64,000 nt of DNA from an uncultured Prevotellaceae bacterium (GCA_947169245.1 CAMVPA010000008.1:1-64000); one strand, 5' to 3'; shown: positions 53,663-63,385, counted from the stretch's first letter. Notes: generated by a model from the letters alone, not told the origin. Program-made: numbers and translations.

Positions 53663-55114
53663 ATGGCAAAGGAATTCATCGTAGCAATTGAACTCGGTTC
53701 ATCGAAGGTGACGGGTATTGCGGGGCAGAAGAACCTCGACGGCAGCGTCAACGTGCTTGCAGTGGTCAAGGAGGACTCTTCGTCGTTCATCCGCAAGGGA
53801 GTGGTTTACAACATCGACAAGACAGCCCAGTGCCTGCAGGGTATTGTCAAGAAGCTCGAGAACCAGCTGAAGCAGCAGATAGTGCAGGTATATGTAGGCG
53901 TTGGCGGACAGTCCATCCGTGGTGTGCGTAATGTCATCACGAAAGATTTGCCCGCTGGCACCATCGTTACCGACGTCATGGTCGACGAGCTGGTTGATGC
54001 CAACCGTACCATGGACTATGCCGATCAGGTGATACTCGACACTGCAATTCAGGAGTACAAGGTCGACTCGCAATACCAGCAGGATCCTGTCGGCATCCAG
54101 TGTACTCGCTTGGAGGGCAACTACCTGAACATCCTGCAACGCAAGGCCTTCTCCAAGAACTTCAACAAGTGCTTCGAGACCGCCGGTATTCCTATTGCTG
54201 AAATCCTGAATGCGCCGCTGGCACTGGCCGATGCCGTTCTCACCGAGCAGGAGCGCCGCTCAGGCTGTGTGCTTGTCGACATCGGCGCCGACACAACCAC
54301 CGTCTCGGTCTTCTTCAAGAACATCTTGCGCCACTTGGCTGTCATCCCTCTTGGCGGTGCCAACATCACCAAGGACATTGCCACCCTGCAGATGGAGGAG
54401 AGCGACGCAGAGAAGATGAAGCTGAAGTATGGTTCGGCCTACACCGAGAACAACGACATCGACAACAACCTGAAATATTCCATCGACAGCGAGCGCCAGG
54501 TAGACAGCCGCCGTTTCATCGAGATTGTCGAGGGACGTCTCGAGGAGATTGTCGAAAACACTTGGTATCAGGTGCCCAATGAGTACTGCGACAAGCTGCT
54601 TGGCGGTATCATCCTGACGGGTGGTGGTGCCAACATGCCCAACATTGAGCGCGCCTTCCAGAGTCATACACATATAGAAAAGGTTCGCGTGGCCAAGGCC
54701 CCCATTCCTGCCATCAATGGCGGCAACGACGACATCAAGTCGAAGAACGCCATGATGAACACCGTGCTGGGCCTTCTGATACGTGGTGACATGAACTGTG
54801 CCGGTGCCGAGAAAGACCCCAACGGCAATCTGTTTGACACCCAGACACCTGCCAACGCACCTGCTGGTAACAATCAGCGTCCAGCCCGCCGTGCCAGCGA
54901 GATTCCGCCAGGCGTCGTCCAGTCCGAGGCCGAGAAGCAGAAGGCCGAGGAGGAGGCTCGTATCAAGCGCGAGGAAGAGGAACGCCTGCAGCGCGAGAAG
55001 GAGGAGGCTGAGGAGGCCGAGCGTGAGCGCATCCGCCGCGAGAACAGCACCTGGAACAAGTTCAAGAAGGGTGTCCTGAGCTTCAGTAAGAAGATTATGG
55101 AGGACGAGGAGTAA
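53663..55114 (+). CDS. ftsA: Cell division protein FtsA
   Basis: FtsA is the actin-like protein that tethers FtsZ to the membrane. The 483-residue protein shows IVAIELGSSKVTGIAGQK, VGVGGQSIRGVRNVI (1C domain), CVLVDIGADTTTVSVF and GGIILTGGGANMPNIE. The tail is a charged Glu/Lys/Arg helix ending NSTWNKFKKGVLSFSKKIME, a good amphipathic membrane anchor. The start at 53663 has GGAG upstream; the longer frame from 53558 lies inside ftsQ. Confidence 0.95.
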   Translation: MAKEFIVAIELGSSKVTGIAGQKNLDGSVNVLAVVKEDSSSFIRKGVVYNIDKTAQCLQGIVKKLENQLKQQIVQVYVGVGGQSIRGVRNVITKDLPAGTIVTDVMVDELVDANRTMDYADQVILDTAIQEYKVDSQYQQDPVGIQCTRLEGNYLNILQRKAFSKNFNKCFETAGIPIAEILNAPLALADAVLTEQERRSGCVLVDIGADTTTVSVFFKNILRHLAVIPLGGANITKDIATLQMEESDAEKMKLKYGSAYTENNDIDNNLKYSIDSERQVDSRRFIEIVEGRLEEIVENTWYQVPNEYCDKLLGGIILTGGGANMPNIERAFQSHTHIEKVRVAKAPIPAINGGNDDIKSKNAMMNTVLGLLIRGDMNCAGAEKDPNGNLFDTQTPANAPAGNNQRPARRASEIPPGVVQSEAEKQKAEEEARIKREEEERLQREKEEAEEAERERIRRENSTWNKFKKGVLSFSKKIMEDEE

Positions 55115-55121
55115 CCCCAAT

Positions 55122-55184
55122 CCCATAAGGCTCATAGGCCCTATAGGCCCCATAAGTCCCATAAGACCCATTACCCCCATTCAA
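55122..55184. repeat. 9-bp spacer array in the ftsA-ftsZ gap
   Basis: Seven units in register: CCCATAAGG, CTCATAGGC, CCTATAGGC, CCCATAAGT, CCCATAAGA, CCCATTACC, CCCATTCAA. It fills most of the spacer. Confidence 0.9.
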
Positions 55185-55197
55185 ACAAAACACGATT

Positions 55198-56529
55198 ATG
55201 GAAGATATCAACAATACAATGAGCATCCTCGACTTCGGCGAGCCGGAGAAGGAGCACAGCATCATCAAGGTCATCGGCGTCGGCGGCGGTGGCGGCAATG
55301 CCGTCAACCACATGTATCGCGAGGGTATCCACGACGTCACGTTCGTACTCTGCAACACCGACGCACAGGCGCTGAACGATTCGCCCGTGCCCGTCCATCT
55401 GCAACTGGGCAAGGAGGGCCTGGGCGCCGGCAACAAGCCCGAGCGGGCTCGTCTGGCTGCCGAGGAGAGTCTCGACGACATCAAGAACATGCTCAACGAC
55501 GGCACGCGCATGGCATTTATCACGGCCGGCATGGGCGGTGGTACCGGCACCGGTGCCGCTCCCGTCATTGCCAAGGTGTCGAAGGAGATGGGCATCCTCA
55601 CCGTCGGCATCGTCACCATCCCCTTCCGCTTCGAGGGCGCCAAGAAGATTGACCAGGCACTCGACGGCGTCGAGGAGATGGCCAAGCACGTCGACGCCCT
55701 GCTCGTCATCAACAACGAGCGTCTGCGTGAAATCTACCCCGACCTGTCGTTGACCGCCGCCTTCGGCAAGGCCGACGACACGCTGTCGGTGGCTGCCAAG
55801 TCCATCGCCGAGATTATCACCGTCCACGGTCTCATCAACCTCGACTTCAACGACGTGAAGACCGTGCTCAAGGACGGTGGCGTCGCCATCATGTCGACGG
55901 GCTACGGCGAGGGTGAGGACCGCGTGCGCAAGGCTATCGACGACGCCTTGAACTCACCGCTGCTCAACGACAACGACGTGTTCAACTCGAAGAAGATCCT
56001 GCTCTCCATCGCCTTCAACGAGGAGAAGGGCGCCGGCGACAACTTCATGATGGAGGAGATGAACTACGTCAACGACTTCATGGATAAGTTCGGCGACTTC
56101 GAAATCAAGTGGGGCGTGGCCATCGACCCCGAGCTGGGTAAGAAGGTCAAGGTCACCATCCTTGCCACCGGCTTCGGCATCTCAAATGTCGACGGCATGG
56201 ACGCCCGTCTGCGCAAGCACTCGCAGGAGGAGGCCAACCGCATTGCCGAGGAACAGGAGCGTGCTGCGGCCCGCGAGGAGCGCCGTGGCCGTTACTATGG
56301 CGACCCGGGCACCAGCAAGCGCTACAAGCGCCGTCCTCACATCTACCTGTTCCGTCCCGAGGACCTCGACAACGACGACGTCATCTCTGCCGTCGAGTCG
56401 ACACCCACCTATAAGCGTACGCGTGAGATTCTCGACAGCATCCGCCGGCAGGCCACTGGCGACATTGTTGCCGACACGAAGAACGAGGTGCCGCAGGAAC
56501 CCCAGCAAGGCATTATCAGCTTTGTCTGA
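55198..56529 (+). CDS. ftsZ: Cell division GTPase FtsZ
   Basis: FtsZ forms the cytokinetic ring. The 443-residue protein has the tubulin GTP-binding motifs VGGGGGNAVNHM and GMGGGTGTGAAPVIA, the T7 loop NLDFNDVKTVL and a C-terminal linker of about 100 residues, partly Glu/Arg-rich. It ends PQEPQQGIISFV. It closes the dcw cluster. Confidence 0.96.
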   Translation: MEDINNTMSILDFGEPEKEHSIIKVIGVGGGGGNAVNHMYREGIHDVTFVLCNTDAQALNDSPVPVHLQLGKEGLGAGNKPERARLAAEESLDDIKNMLNDGTRMAFITAGMGGGTGTGAAPVIAKVSKEMGILTVGIVTIPFRFEGAKKIDQALDGVEEMAKHVDALLVINNERLREIYPDLSLTAAFGKADDTLSVAAKSIAEIITVHGLINLDFNDVKTVLKDGGVAIMSTGYGEGEDRVRKAIDDALNSPLLNDNDVFNSKKILLSIAFNEEKGAGDNFMMEEMNYVNDFMDKFGDFEIKWGVAIDPELGKKVKVTILATGFGISNVDGMDARLRKHSQEEANRIAEEQERAAAREERRGRYYGDPGTSKRYKRRPHIYLFRPEDLDNDDVISAVESTPTYKRTREILDSIRRQATGDIVADTKNEVPQEPQQGIISFV

Positions 56530-56535
56530 GGCGCC

Positions 56536-56589
56536 CCCATAGGCCCTATAGGCCCCATGAGCCCCATAAGTCCCATCAGACCCAATCAC
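56536..56589. repeat. 9-bp spacer array after ftsZ
   Basis: Six units in register: CCCATAGGC, CCTATAGGC, CCCATGAGC, CCCATAAGT, CCCATCAGA, CCCAATCAC. It fills the gap before the acyl-CoA ligase gene. Confidence 0.9.
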
Positions 56590-56594
56590 CAAAT

Positions 56595-58403
56595 ATGCAG
56601 ACCAACAGTCATCTTTCCCGCCTCATCCACGACCAGGCCGCCAACTACGGCGACCGCGAGGTGCTCATCTATCGCGACTTTGGCGGTAGCGAGTGGAAGT
56701 CCATGTCCTGGAACCAGTTCTCGCTCACTGTCAAGCAGGTGTCCAACGCACTGCTGAACCTCGGCGTACGTGTGCAGGAGAACCTCGGTGTCTTCTCGCA
56801 GAACTCCGTGCAGTACCTCTTCTGCGATTTCGGTGCCTGGGGTGTCCGGGCAGTGACCATTCCGTTCTATGCCACCTCGTCCGAGCAGCAGATTAAGTTT
56901 ATGCTGTCCGATGCCAGGGTACGCTTCCTCTTCGTAGGTGAGCAGGAGCAGTACGACAAGGCCCACCGTGTGTTCCAGATGTGCGATACGCTGGAGCGTA
57001 TCATTGTCTACGACCGTCAGGTACAGCTGGCCGAGGGCGACCAGTCGACCCTGTACTTCGACGACTTCCTGAAGCTGGGCGACGGGCTGCCACGTCAGTC
57101 GGAGGTGGAGAGCCGACAAGGTGAGGCGTCGATGGACGACATCGCCAACATCCTCTACACCAGCGGCACCACGGGCGACTCCAAGGGTGTCATCCTCACC
57201 TGCGGCCAGTACCACGCCGCCATGGTGGCCAACGGCAAGTGCGTGCCTGTCAACGAGAACGACCGTGTGCTTAACTTCCTGCCCTTCACCCACATCTTCG
57301 AGAAGGGCTGGAAAATCCTCTGCCTCACCGCTGGCGCACGCCTCATCGTCAACACCTATCCGCAGGAGGTGCAGCAGACCATGAAACAGACGCATCCCAC
57401 CTGTATGTCCAGTGTACCACGCTTCTGGGAGAAGGTCTACATGGGAGTCCAAGAGAAGATTGAGTCTTCAGGGCCTGTACAGCGCAAGGTATTCCAGCAT
57501 GCCATCGACGTAGGGCGCCGTCATAACATCGAGTACCTGTCGAAAGGCCGCCGTCCGCCCGTGGCCCTCCATCTGGAGTACGAGATGATCAACAAGACCA
57601 TTTTCTCACTTGTCCGCAAGGAGCTGGGTCTCGAGAACGCCCACTTCTTCCCCACCGCCGGCGCTACCGTCAACCCCAAGGTCGAGGAGTTCGTCCATGC
57701 CATCGGCATCAACATGGTCGTAGGCTACGGCCTCACAGAGTCGCTGGCCACCGTCTCTTGCAACCATCTGGGCGACCCCTGGACAGTCGGCTCCGTCGGC
57801 ATACCCATCGAGGGCATCTCCATCCGCATCAGCGACGAGGGCGAGGTGCTGCTCAAGGGTCCCACCATCACCCGTGGCTACTACAATCGCGATGACCTGA
57901 CGCGCCAGGCCTTTACCGACGACGGCTACTTCCGCACCGGCGACTCCGGCTATCTCAGTGGCGGCGAGCTCTTCCTCAAGGAGCGCATCAAGGACCTCTT
58001 CAAGACCTCTAACGGCAAGTATATTGCGCCCCAGATGATTGAGTCGAAGATCCTCGTCGACAAGTACGTCGACCAGGTGGCAATCATTGCTGACCAGCGC
58101 AAGTTCGTCTCCGCCCTGATCATCCCCGTCTATCCCCTGTTGGAGGAATACGCCCGTGCCCACGGCATCGCCTTCGAGAGCCGCGAAGACCTCTGCGAGA
58201 ACCCGCAGATTCACGAGATGATGCAGGAGCGCATCGACACCCTGCAGCAGCAGCTGGCCCACTACGAGCAGATCAAGCGCTTCACACTCCTCCCCCAGCC
58301 CTTCTCCATGCATCGGGGAGAACTCACCAACACCCTCAAGATCAAGCGCCGCGTGCTCAACGAGAACTACAAGGCACAGATCGACGCCATGTACGCCGAA
58401 TAA
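56595..58403 (+). CDS. Long-chain fatty acid--CoA ligase (AMP-forming)
   Basis: The enzyme activates fatty acids to acyl-CoA through an acyl-adenylate. The 602-residue ANL-superfamily protein shows the P-loop-like YTSGTTGDSKGVIL, the A5 motif GYGLTESLATVS, FRTGDSGYLSGGELFLKERI and the C-terminal Lys in RGELTNTLKIKRR. It belongs to the long-chain (FadD15-like) subgroup by length and motifs. It lies 65 nt after ftsZ, separated by the 9-bp array. Confidence 0.9.
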   Translation: MQTNSHLSRLIHDQAANYGDREVLIYRDFGGSEWKSMSWNQFSLTVKQVSNALLNLGVRVQENLGVFSQNSVQYLFCDFGAWGVRAVTIPFYATSSEQQIKFMLSDARVRFLFVGEQEQYDKAHRVFQMCDTLERIIVYDRQVQLAEGDQSTLYFDDFLKLGDGLPRQSEVESRQGEASMDDIANILYTSGTTGDSKGVILTCGQYHAAMVANGKCVPVNENDRVLNFLPFTHIFEKGWKILCLTAGARLIVNTYPQEVQQTMKQTHPTCMSSVPRFWEKVYMGVQEKIESSGPVQRKVFQHAIDVGRRHNIEYLSKGRRPPVALHLEYEMINKTIFSLVRKELGLENAHFFPTAGATVNPKVEEFVHAIGINMVVGYGLTESLATVSCNHLGDPWTVGSVGIPIEGISIRISDEGEVLLKGPTITRGYYNRDDLTRQAFTDDGYFRTGDSGYLSGGELFLKERIKDLFKTSNGKYIAPQMIESKILVDKYVDQVAIIADQRKFVSALIIPVYPLLEEYARAHGIAFESREDLCENPQIHEMMQERIDTLQQQLAHYEQIKRFTLLPQPFSMHRGELTNTLKIKRRVLNENYKAQIDAMYAE

Positions 58404-58424
58404 CCCAGCAGTCCCAGCCCCATT

Positions 58425-59411
58425 ATGAGAAAGTTCCTGCTCTGCATCCTCCTTCTCGTCGCCACCACCGTTCTGGCCAGTCGTCCCAAGGTGGGGCTCG
58501 TCCTGGGCGGTGGCGGCGCCAAGGGCGCTGCCGAGGTGGGCGTACTCAAGGTCATCGAGCGTGCCGGCATCCCCATCGACTACATTGCCGGTACGTCCAT
58601 CGGCTCCATCGTGGGAGGTCTCTATGCCGCCGGCTACACCGCTACCGATCTCGACTCCATGTTCTGCCGTCAGCAGTGGCTCTCGCTACTCACCGACCGT
58701 CGCAGCGACATGACCTATGAACCCTACCGTGAGAAGGATGGCGTCACCTACGTCTTCGGCTTCCCCGTGATGGGTAATCTCGACGAAGGGCACATCGGCG
58801 GCTTTGGCATGATGCGTGGTGAGCGCGTCGAACAGCTCATTGACTCTATGGCCACCCTCAAGGGCTGTCGCGATTTCAAGATGCTGCGCATACCCTTCCG
58901 CTGCGTGGCAGCCGACTTCCGCAATGCCCGCGAGGTCGTCATCGACGACGGTCGTCTCTCCACCGCTGTCCGTGCCTCGATGGCCATTCCCGGCATCTTC
59001 AAACCCGTCAACCGCAACGGCGCGAAGCTCGTCGACGGCGGCATGCTCAACAACCTGCCTGTCGACGTGGTGAAGGACATGGGAGCCGACATCATCATCG
59101 CCATCGACCTGCAGCAGGACGACCAGCCGCCCCGTCGCTCCAACTTCGACTTCGGCATGCTCGAAGGCATGGCCGACATCCTCGGCTTCGGCGGCCTGCT
59201 CAACTGGGTGGCAACCCGTCCCGACTACACTAAGTACAAGCGCAACGTCCGCCTTGCAACCGTCTACATCCGTCCGCCCCTGCCCGATATGGATGCCTCC
59301 AGCTTTGGCAACAAGAACAGTGCCCGCATGATCAAGGTTGGCGAGAGCGAGGCCATGAAGCACTGGGACGAGCTCATGAAGATAAAGCAACAGCTGGAAC
59401 TAGGAGAATAA
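58425..59411 (+). CDS. Patatin-like phospholipase, exported
   Basis: The 328-residue protein has a signal peptide (LLLVATTVLASR) and then the patatin domain: oxyanion loop GLVLGGGGAKGAAEVGVLK, nucleophile elbow GTSIGSIVGG (Ser near 64) and the catalytic Asp in DGGMLNNLPVD. The usual His of GGxARGxxHxG is replaced by Glu (AAEVG). Many Bacteroidetes homologues continue into a POTRA and barrel domain; this one stops after the catalytic domain. It may hydrolyse phospholipids in the periplasm. Confidence 0.88.
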   Translation: MRKFLLCILLLVATTVLASRPKVGLVLGGGGAKGAAEVGVLKVIERAGIPIDYIAGTSIGSIVGGLYAAGYTATDLDSMFCRQQWLSLLTDRRSDMTYEPYREKDGVTYVFGFPVMGNLDEGHIGGFGMMRGERVEQLIDSMATLKGCRDFKMLRIPFRCVAADFRNAREVVIDDGRLSTAVRASMAIPGIFKPVNRNGAKLVDGGMLNNLPVDVVKDMGADIIIAIDLQQDDQPPRRSNFDFGMLEGMADILGFGGLLNWVATRPDYTKYKRNVRLATVYIRPPLPDMDASSFGNKNSARMIKVGESEAMKHWDELMKIKQQLELGE

Positions 59412-59433
59412 GCTGACCTACATCTATCTTGAG

Positions 59434-59871
59434 ATGCCCAAGTTCCAGAAGTCGGAAGATGAGCTGGAGACGATGGCCGACAAGTGGCTCTATGCGCTGA
59501 AGAACCTGCCTCGCCTGTTGGAGCGCCCCGCTGCCCTTCAGGAGCGCATCTTCAAGAAGTTCTTCGAGGTAGCCGAGATAGGCAACCTGCCTAAGGAGGA
59601 GTATGCCAAGTACTTTGAGAGCGAGAAGGTTTATTACGACAACGACGGTGCCATCCGCACTGCCGAAGCCAAGGGCCGTGCCGAGGGTCGTGCTGAGGGG
59701 CGTGCCGAGGGGCGTGCCGAGGGGCGTGCCGAAGGTCGTGCCGAAGGAGAGACAATCGGTGCTATTAAAAATGCGAAAGAAAATGCACGAAAGATGAAGG
59801 CAGATGGCATGTCAACAGAACTGATAGCCAAGTACACCGGTCTCACCGCAGAAGAGATAAACGGTCTTTAG
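59434..59871 (+). pseudogene. Truncated Rpn/PD-(D/E)XK transposase-like protein, C-terminal part
   Basis: The 145-residue frame matches only the C-terminal half of the Rpn/PDDEXK_2 family: FxKSEDELETMADKWLYALKN-type helix, LERPAALQERIFKKFFEVAE, a GRAE repeat and the closing KMKADGMSTELIAKYTGLTAEE. The codons before the ATG continue the family pattern (LTYIYLE) right back to the patatin stop codon, so the nuclease N-terminus has been deleted at that junction. The product lacks catalytic residues and is probably inactive. Confidence 0.75.
59674..59745 (+). repeat. 12-bp tandem repeat coding GRAE
   Basis: Six in-frame units of GGNCGTGCCGAR encode (GRAE)6. The unit number is likely to vary between strains without shifting the frame. 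Confidence 0.9.
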
Positions 59872-59902
59872 TTACCGCTTACCGTTATTACATTTATAAT
59901 AC

Positions 59903-59941
59903 CTCCGAAGCTACCCCGCTGATGCTTCGGAGATTTTTTTT
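59903..59941 (+). terminator. Terminator after the Rpn-like remnant
   Basis: CTCCGAAGC pairs with GCTTCGGAG and is followed by eight T. Stem, tail and following promoter closely match those at the left end of the window (113-193, opposite strand). Confidence 0.88.
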
Positions 59942-59974
59942 GCGCTTTTCCTTGCTTCTTCCAACTTTATTTCG

Positions 59975-59982
59975 TATCTTTG
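59975..59982 (+). promoter_or_regulatory. Promoter -7 element for the 60163 gene
   Basis: TATCTTTG within TTTCGTATCTTTGC. The leader before the chosen start is about 170 nt and holds no other gene. Confidence 0.65.
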
Positions 59983-60162
59983 CGGGCGACTAGCCTGTTA
60001 TCCCGTCAAAAGGAGGAAGGAGGTCAAAAAAACTTTGTGGATAAACAGAAGCGTTATGCTCTTTCTTGCAAGCTGAAAACGTAGGAAATTTTCAATCATT
60101 GCAGAATGTTTTGAGAGGTCAGTGTGCACACACTGTCACACTCGAAAAGAAAGAAGTCAGGC

Positions 60163-60993
60163 ATGGCAGCTTCCACGTTATGCGTGGAACTGACTATTGT
60201 GACCATCTTTTTCTTTTCGGGTAATCCTACGACCCTCAGCTTGAAGATGTGGACATACAGTTCCACGCTTCATGTGTGTATTAATGGCTTCAATGGGGAC
60301 TGGAGGAGCACTGAATATATCATTATGAACGACGGCATCGAAACGCGTAACAACTTAGCACCTTTTTATGAAAAGGTTGATATTATGCCAGATGTCCCTG
60401 AAGGGAAGATTCTGATAAATTCTTTTATGGTGGAAACTTGCCAAGGAGAAACATATATCGGCAAAGAAATGTTCCTTGATGAAATAAAGTTAACATACTA
60501 TTTCTATCCGACAGTCGAACATGAAGCAATAATGTTCTTGTATTTGGAGAATCAAGCTACATTTGAAGAATTGGAAGAAGGCATAAACAGCTATACTTTC
60601 GATGCAGTTCATGAGACATACCTGCTATTGATTGAGGCCTTATATAATGGAAGAAATGACAATTATTCCAGATGCGCTTTAATTAAGATTAAGAACGGAG
60701 ACGGAGAAGGAAAACCGTTTTGGTGCTTTGCCGCTAAAGTAGAAAATATAGAATTGTCCAACTTGGATTCTGACTATGTACATCACAAACTTATGACGCT
60801 GGTTGAAGGAACATGTAACGTTTTTAAGCAGCTACAAAACGAGATGAGTGTATGGTGCCAAACAAAAATGTATATAAGGGCTATCAGAGACGGAATAGAT
60901 AAAGCGTTAACGGTAAAGAAATTGCTAGATACAATTTTGTTAATTAGTGGTATTTTTACAGGCGTATCATTTATGGAATCAGAAAACAGCTAA
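60163..60993 (+). CDS. Hypothetical protein, unrecognised
   Basis: The 276-residue protein starts with a hydrophobic stretch (LCVELTIVTIFFFSG) that could be a membrane anchor or a poor signal peptide, and ends with another (TILLISGIFTGVSFM). The middle is soluble and mixed alpha/beta with acidic patches. I recognise no family. Codon use is much AT-richer than in the genes to the left, which suggests recent acquisition. The start is uncertain: ATG 60163 is chosen, GTG 60124 would be longer and ATG 60247 shorter. It may be cotranscribed with the 61006 gene, 12 nt downstream. Confidence 0.6.
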   Translation: MAASTLCVELTIVTIFFFSGNPTTLSLKMWTYSSTLHVCINGFNGDWRSTEYIIMNDGIETRNNLAPFYEKVDIMPDVPEGKILINSFMVETCQGETYIGKEMFLDEIKLTYYFYPTVEHEAIMFLYLENQATFEELEEGINSYTFDAVHETYLLLIEALYNGRNDNYSRCALIKIKNGDGEGKPFWCFAAKVENIELSNLDSDYVHHKLMTLVEGTCNVFKQLQNEMSVWCQTKMYIRAIRDGIDKALTVKKLLDTILLISGIFTGVSFMESENS

Positions 60994-61005
60994 AATCACA
61001 ATATT

Positions 61006-63369
61006 ATGAGAACTATCCTTATTACTTTTCTTATGCTTGTGCCAAATTATATTTTTGCACAATTTAGTGGCAATGGTTCGGGCACATCTGATGATCCATA
61101 CCAAATTACTAATGCGGGCGAACTCTTTGAAGTCCGCAATGATCTCAGTGCATCATATAAAATGATGAATGACGTGGACTTGACGGAATGGATTGAAGAA
61201 AACAATCCTCAAAGTGGTTGGGGACCTATTAATAACTTCTCAGGAGATTTTGATGGTAATGGAAAAAGAATATATGGTCTTTATATTAATCGGCCAACGG
61301 AAAACCATATTGGATTATTTGGAGTTCTTGGCGCAGGTGTAATTCATAACATCCAAATACAACACGCAGACATAACTGGAAATACCGAGGTTGGTGTCAT
61401 TGCCGGGACATGTTTGGAGAACAATGCAATTTTTGATAATACTATAATTAATTCCAAAGTTACGGGTAATGACCGTATTGGGGGTATCGTTGGAAGAGCC
61501 TTGTCTGTCTCGAAGAATTCGGTAATAAACATTAATATAAGGGGAAATAGTTGTATTGGAGGTGTCGTTGGTTATGCGTCTGAATTTGCAGTTGCAAGTG
61601 GATATTATCGGGGAAAAGACTCACAAATTACACAAAATATTGTAATAAGAGGTAGTATCCTTGGCGAACAATATGTCGGAGGTATAATGGGATTTATTGG
61701 AGGCCGCACAGAAAATCAAAAATATCCGGGGAAAATGGTTAATACAATAAGCGCGAATTATTGCTCTGTCCAAATAAAAGCTGATAAATATGCCGGTGGA
61801 ATATGTGGATATGCTCCAAGTTCGTATTATTTCCAAAATGTAAGTGGTACAACATATGGCGAATATTCTTCAAAGTTAAAGTTGACAGACAATTCTTTTG
61901 AAGGTAGAATAACTGGTAAAGACTATATTGGTGGAATAATTGGTTATGTATATAAAGACGGTTCCACAAAACAATCCAGAATTCAATATGTCATAGCGAC
62001 AAATAATGTTGCAGTAGGAACTATAGAGGGAGTTGATGATACGAATGGAATTGTTGGACGAGCTGATTGTAGTTCCGCCCCATCCTCTTATAAGAATGAT
62101 TTGTCGCATAATGTATGTATTGTAGATACAATTTCAAATACTCAAGGGATACCGTTTAGACTTTGGAACTATATTGAGCATCAAGAAAACGCAAGTATAG
62201 CTAACTATGCATTATCACAGACCTTACTTTTATCTAAGGGTAGTGTTATATCAATAGATGAGGGCTATAATAATGGTATGGGAATAGGAAAAACCTTATT
62301 ACATAAAAAAACAACTTATGAAGGTTTCGGTTTTGACTTTTCCAACAACTGGGCTATTGTTGAAGGCGAAACATATCCATACAACATCAACCAGTGCCGG
62401 CCTGCAACGGTGACATCGTTCAAAAGCGGAACTTCGGGTACAATAGAGGGAACCGCCATTGGCAAAAGCAGTCAGTGCAATGGAAATGTATATGTTTTTA
62501 TCGGTGATTATTTCTATGAAGGTACTGTCACTAATGGGCAGTGGAGGGTACTACTGGGAGAAGTAAAAGTAGGTGCTGTGGCCAAGGTGACTGTGATGGT
62601 GGATGGCATGATGCCGTCAATTCTTACAACTGCGATTGCCGAAAAAGGATCAAGCACTACTCCAGTAGTAGACAATACCCCAGATACAGATATCTCTGCA
62701 CTAAGTGATGTCGTATATATTAATAATGTTGAGGCTTCTGTCGGAACACAGCTAACGCTTTCTGTCAAGATGAAGAATGCTGTGACCGCCGAAGGTTTTG
62801 GCTTTGACCTGTATCTTCCTGATGGTGTAACAGTTGCAAGAGACGAAGAAGGATTCCTGATGGTGGAACTAAGTACAGAGCGCACTACATCAAGAAAGAC
62901 GAATAGTTTTGATGCTGCATTCCAGAGCGATGGCAGCCTACGCGTTTTGGCAGCCTCGACCAACGGTTCTGCCATCAACGGGAATGATGGAGAGGTATGT
63001 CTCATCACCATAAACATTGACAATGATATGATTGAGGGCGACTATCCCATCCTACTAAAGAATATTGCCATCAGTGACGTGGATGCCGTGAGCCACAGAA
63101 CGGAACAGGTGAAAAGTACATTGACGATTTCTGCGTATACGCCTGGCGATGCCAACAACGATGGCGTAATAGATGTTAGTGACTTTACTGCTACGGCTCA
63201 CTATTTATTGGGCAATGCACCCACAGGTTTTAATGTAAAAGCTGGTGATTCCAATGGTGATAGTGTGGTAGATGTAGCAGATTTAACTGCTGTTGCCCAT
63301 ATTATCCTGTATGGATCAGTAAACCGTCCATCGTCAGTAAGAGCATATGAAATGAATGAACCACAATAA
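61006..63369 (+). CDS. Secreted protein with GLUG repeats, cohesin-like domain and dockerin
   Basis: The 787-residue protein has a signal peptide (LVPNYIFAQ). The N-terminal half consists of GLUG-type repeats (FSGDFDGNGKRIYGLYI, then GGIVGRA, GGVVGYA, GGIMGFI, GGICGYA, GGIIGYV), common in large adhesins. After a linker comes a cohesin-like beta domain (about 560-690, with VKMKNAVTAEGFGFDLYLPD), directly followed by a type I dockerin with two calcium loops (GDANNDGVIDVSDF and GDSNGDSVVDVADL). A cohesin-like and a dockerin module in one chain suggests self- or cross-assembly at the surface. The base composition is AT-rich. The following gene repeats the cohesin-like module. Confidence 0.78.
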   Translation: MRTILITFLMLVPNYIFAQFSGNGSGTSDDPYQITNAGELFEVRNDLSASYKMMNDVDLTEWIEENNPQSGWGPINNFSGDFDGNGKRIYGLYINRPTENHIGLFGVLGAGVIHNIQIQHADITGNTEVGVIAGTCLENNAIFDNTIINSKVTGNDRIGGIVGRALSVSKNSVININIRGNSCIGGVVGYASEFAVASGYYRGKDSQITQNIVIRGSILGEQYVGGIMGFIGGRTENQKYPGKMVNTISANYCSVQIKADKYAGGICGYAPSSYYFQNVSGTTYGEYSSKLKLTDNSFEGRITGKDYIGGIIGYVYKDGSTKQSRIQYVIATNNVAVGTIEGVDDTNGIVGRADCSSAPSSYKNDLSHNVCIVDTISNTQGIPFRLWNYIEHQENASIANYALSQTLLLSKGSVISIDEGYNNGMGIGKTLLHKKTTYEGFGFDFSNNWAIVEGETYPYNINQCRPATVTSFKSGTSGTIEGTAIGKSSQCNGNVYVFIGDYFYEGTVTNGQWRVLLGEVKVGAVAKVTVMVDGMMPSILTTAIAEKGSSTTPVVDNTPDTDISALSDVVYINNVEASVGTQLTLSVKMKNAVTAEGFGFDLYLPDGVTVARDEEGFLMVELSTERTTSRKTNSFDAAFQSDGSLRVLAASTNGSAINGNDGEVCLITINIDNDMIEGDYPILLKNIAISDVDAVSHRTEQVKSTLTISAYTPGDANNDGVIDVSDFTATAHYLLGNAPTGFNVKAGDSNGDSVVDVADLTAVAHIILYGSVNRPSSVRAYEMNEPQ

Positions 63370-63385
63370 AGAAAATGGAATACAA

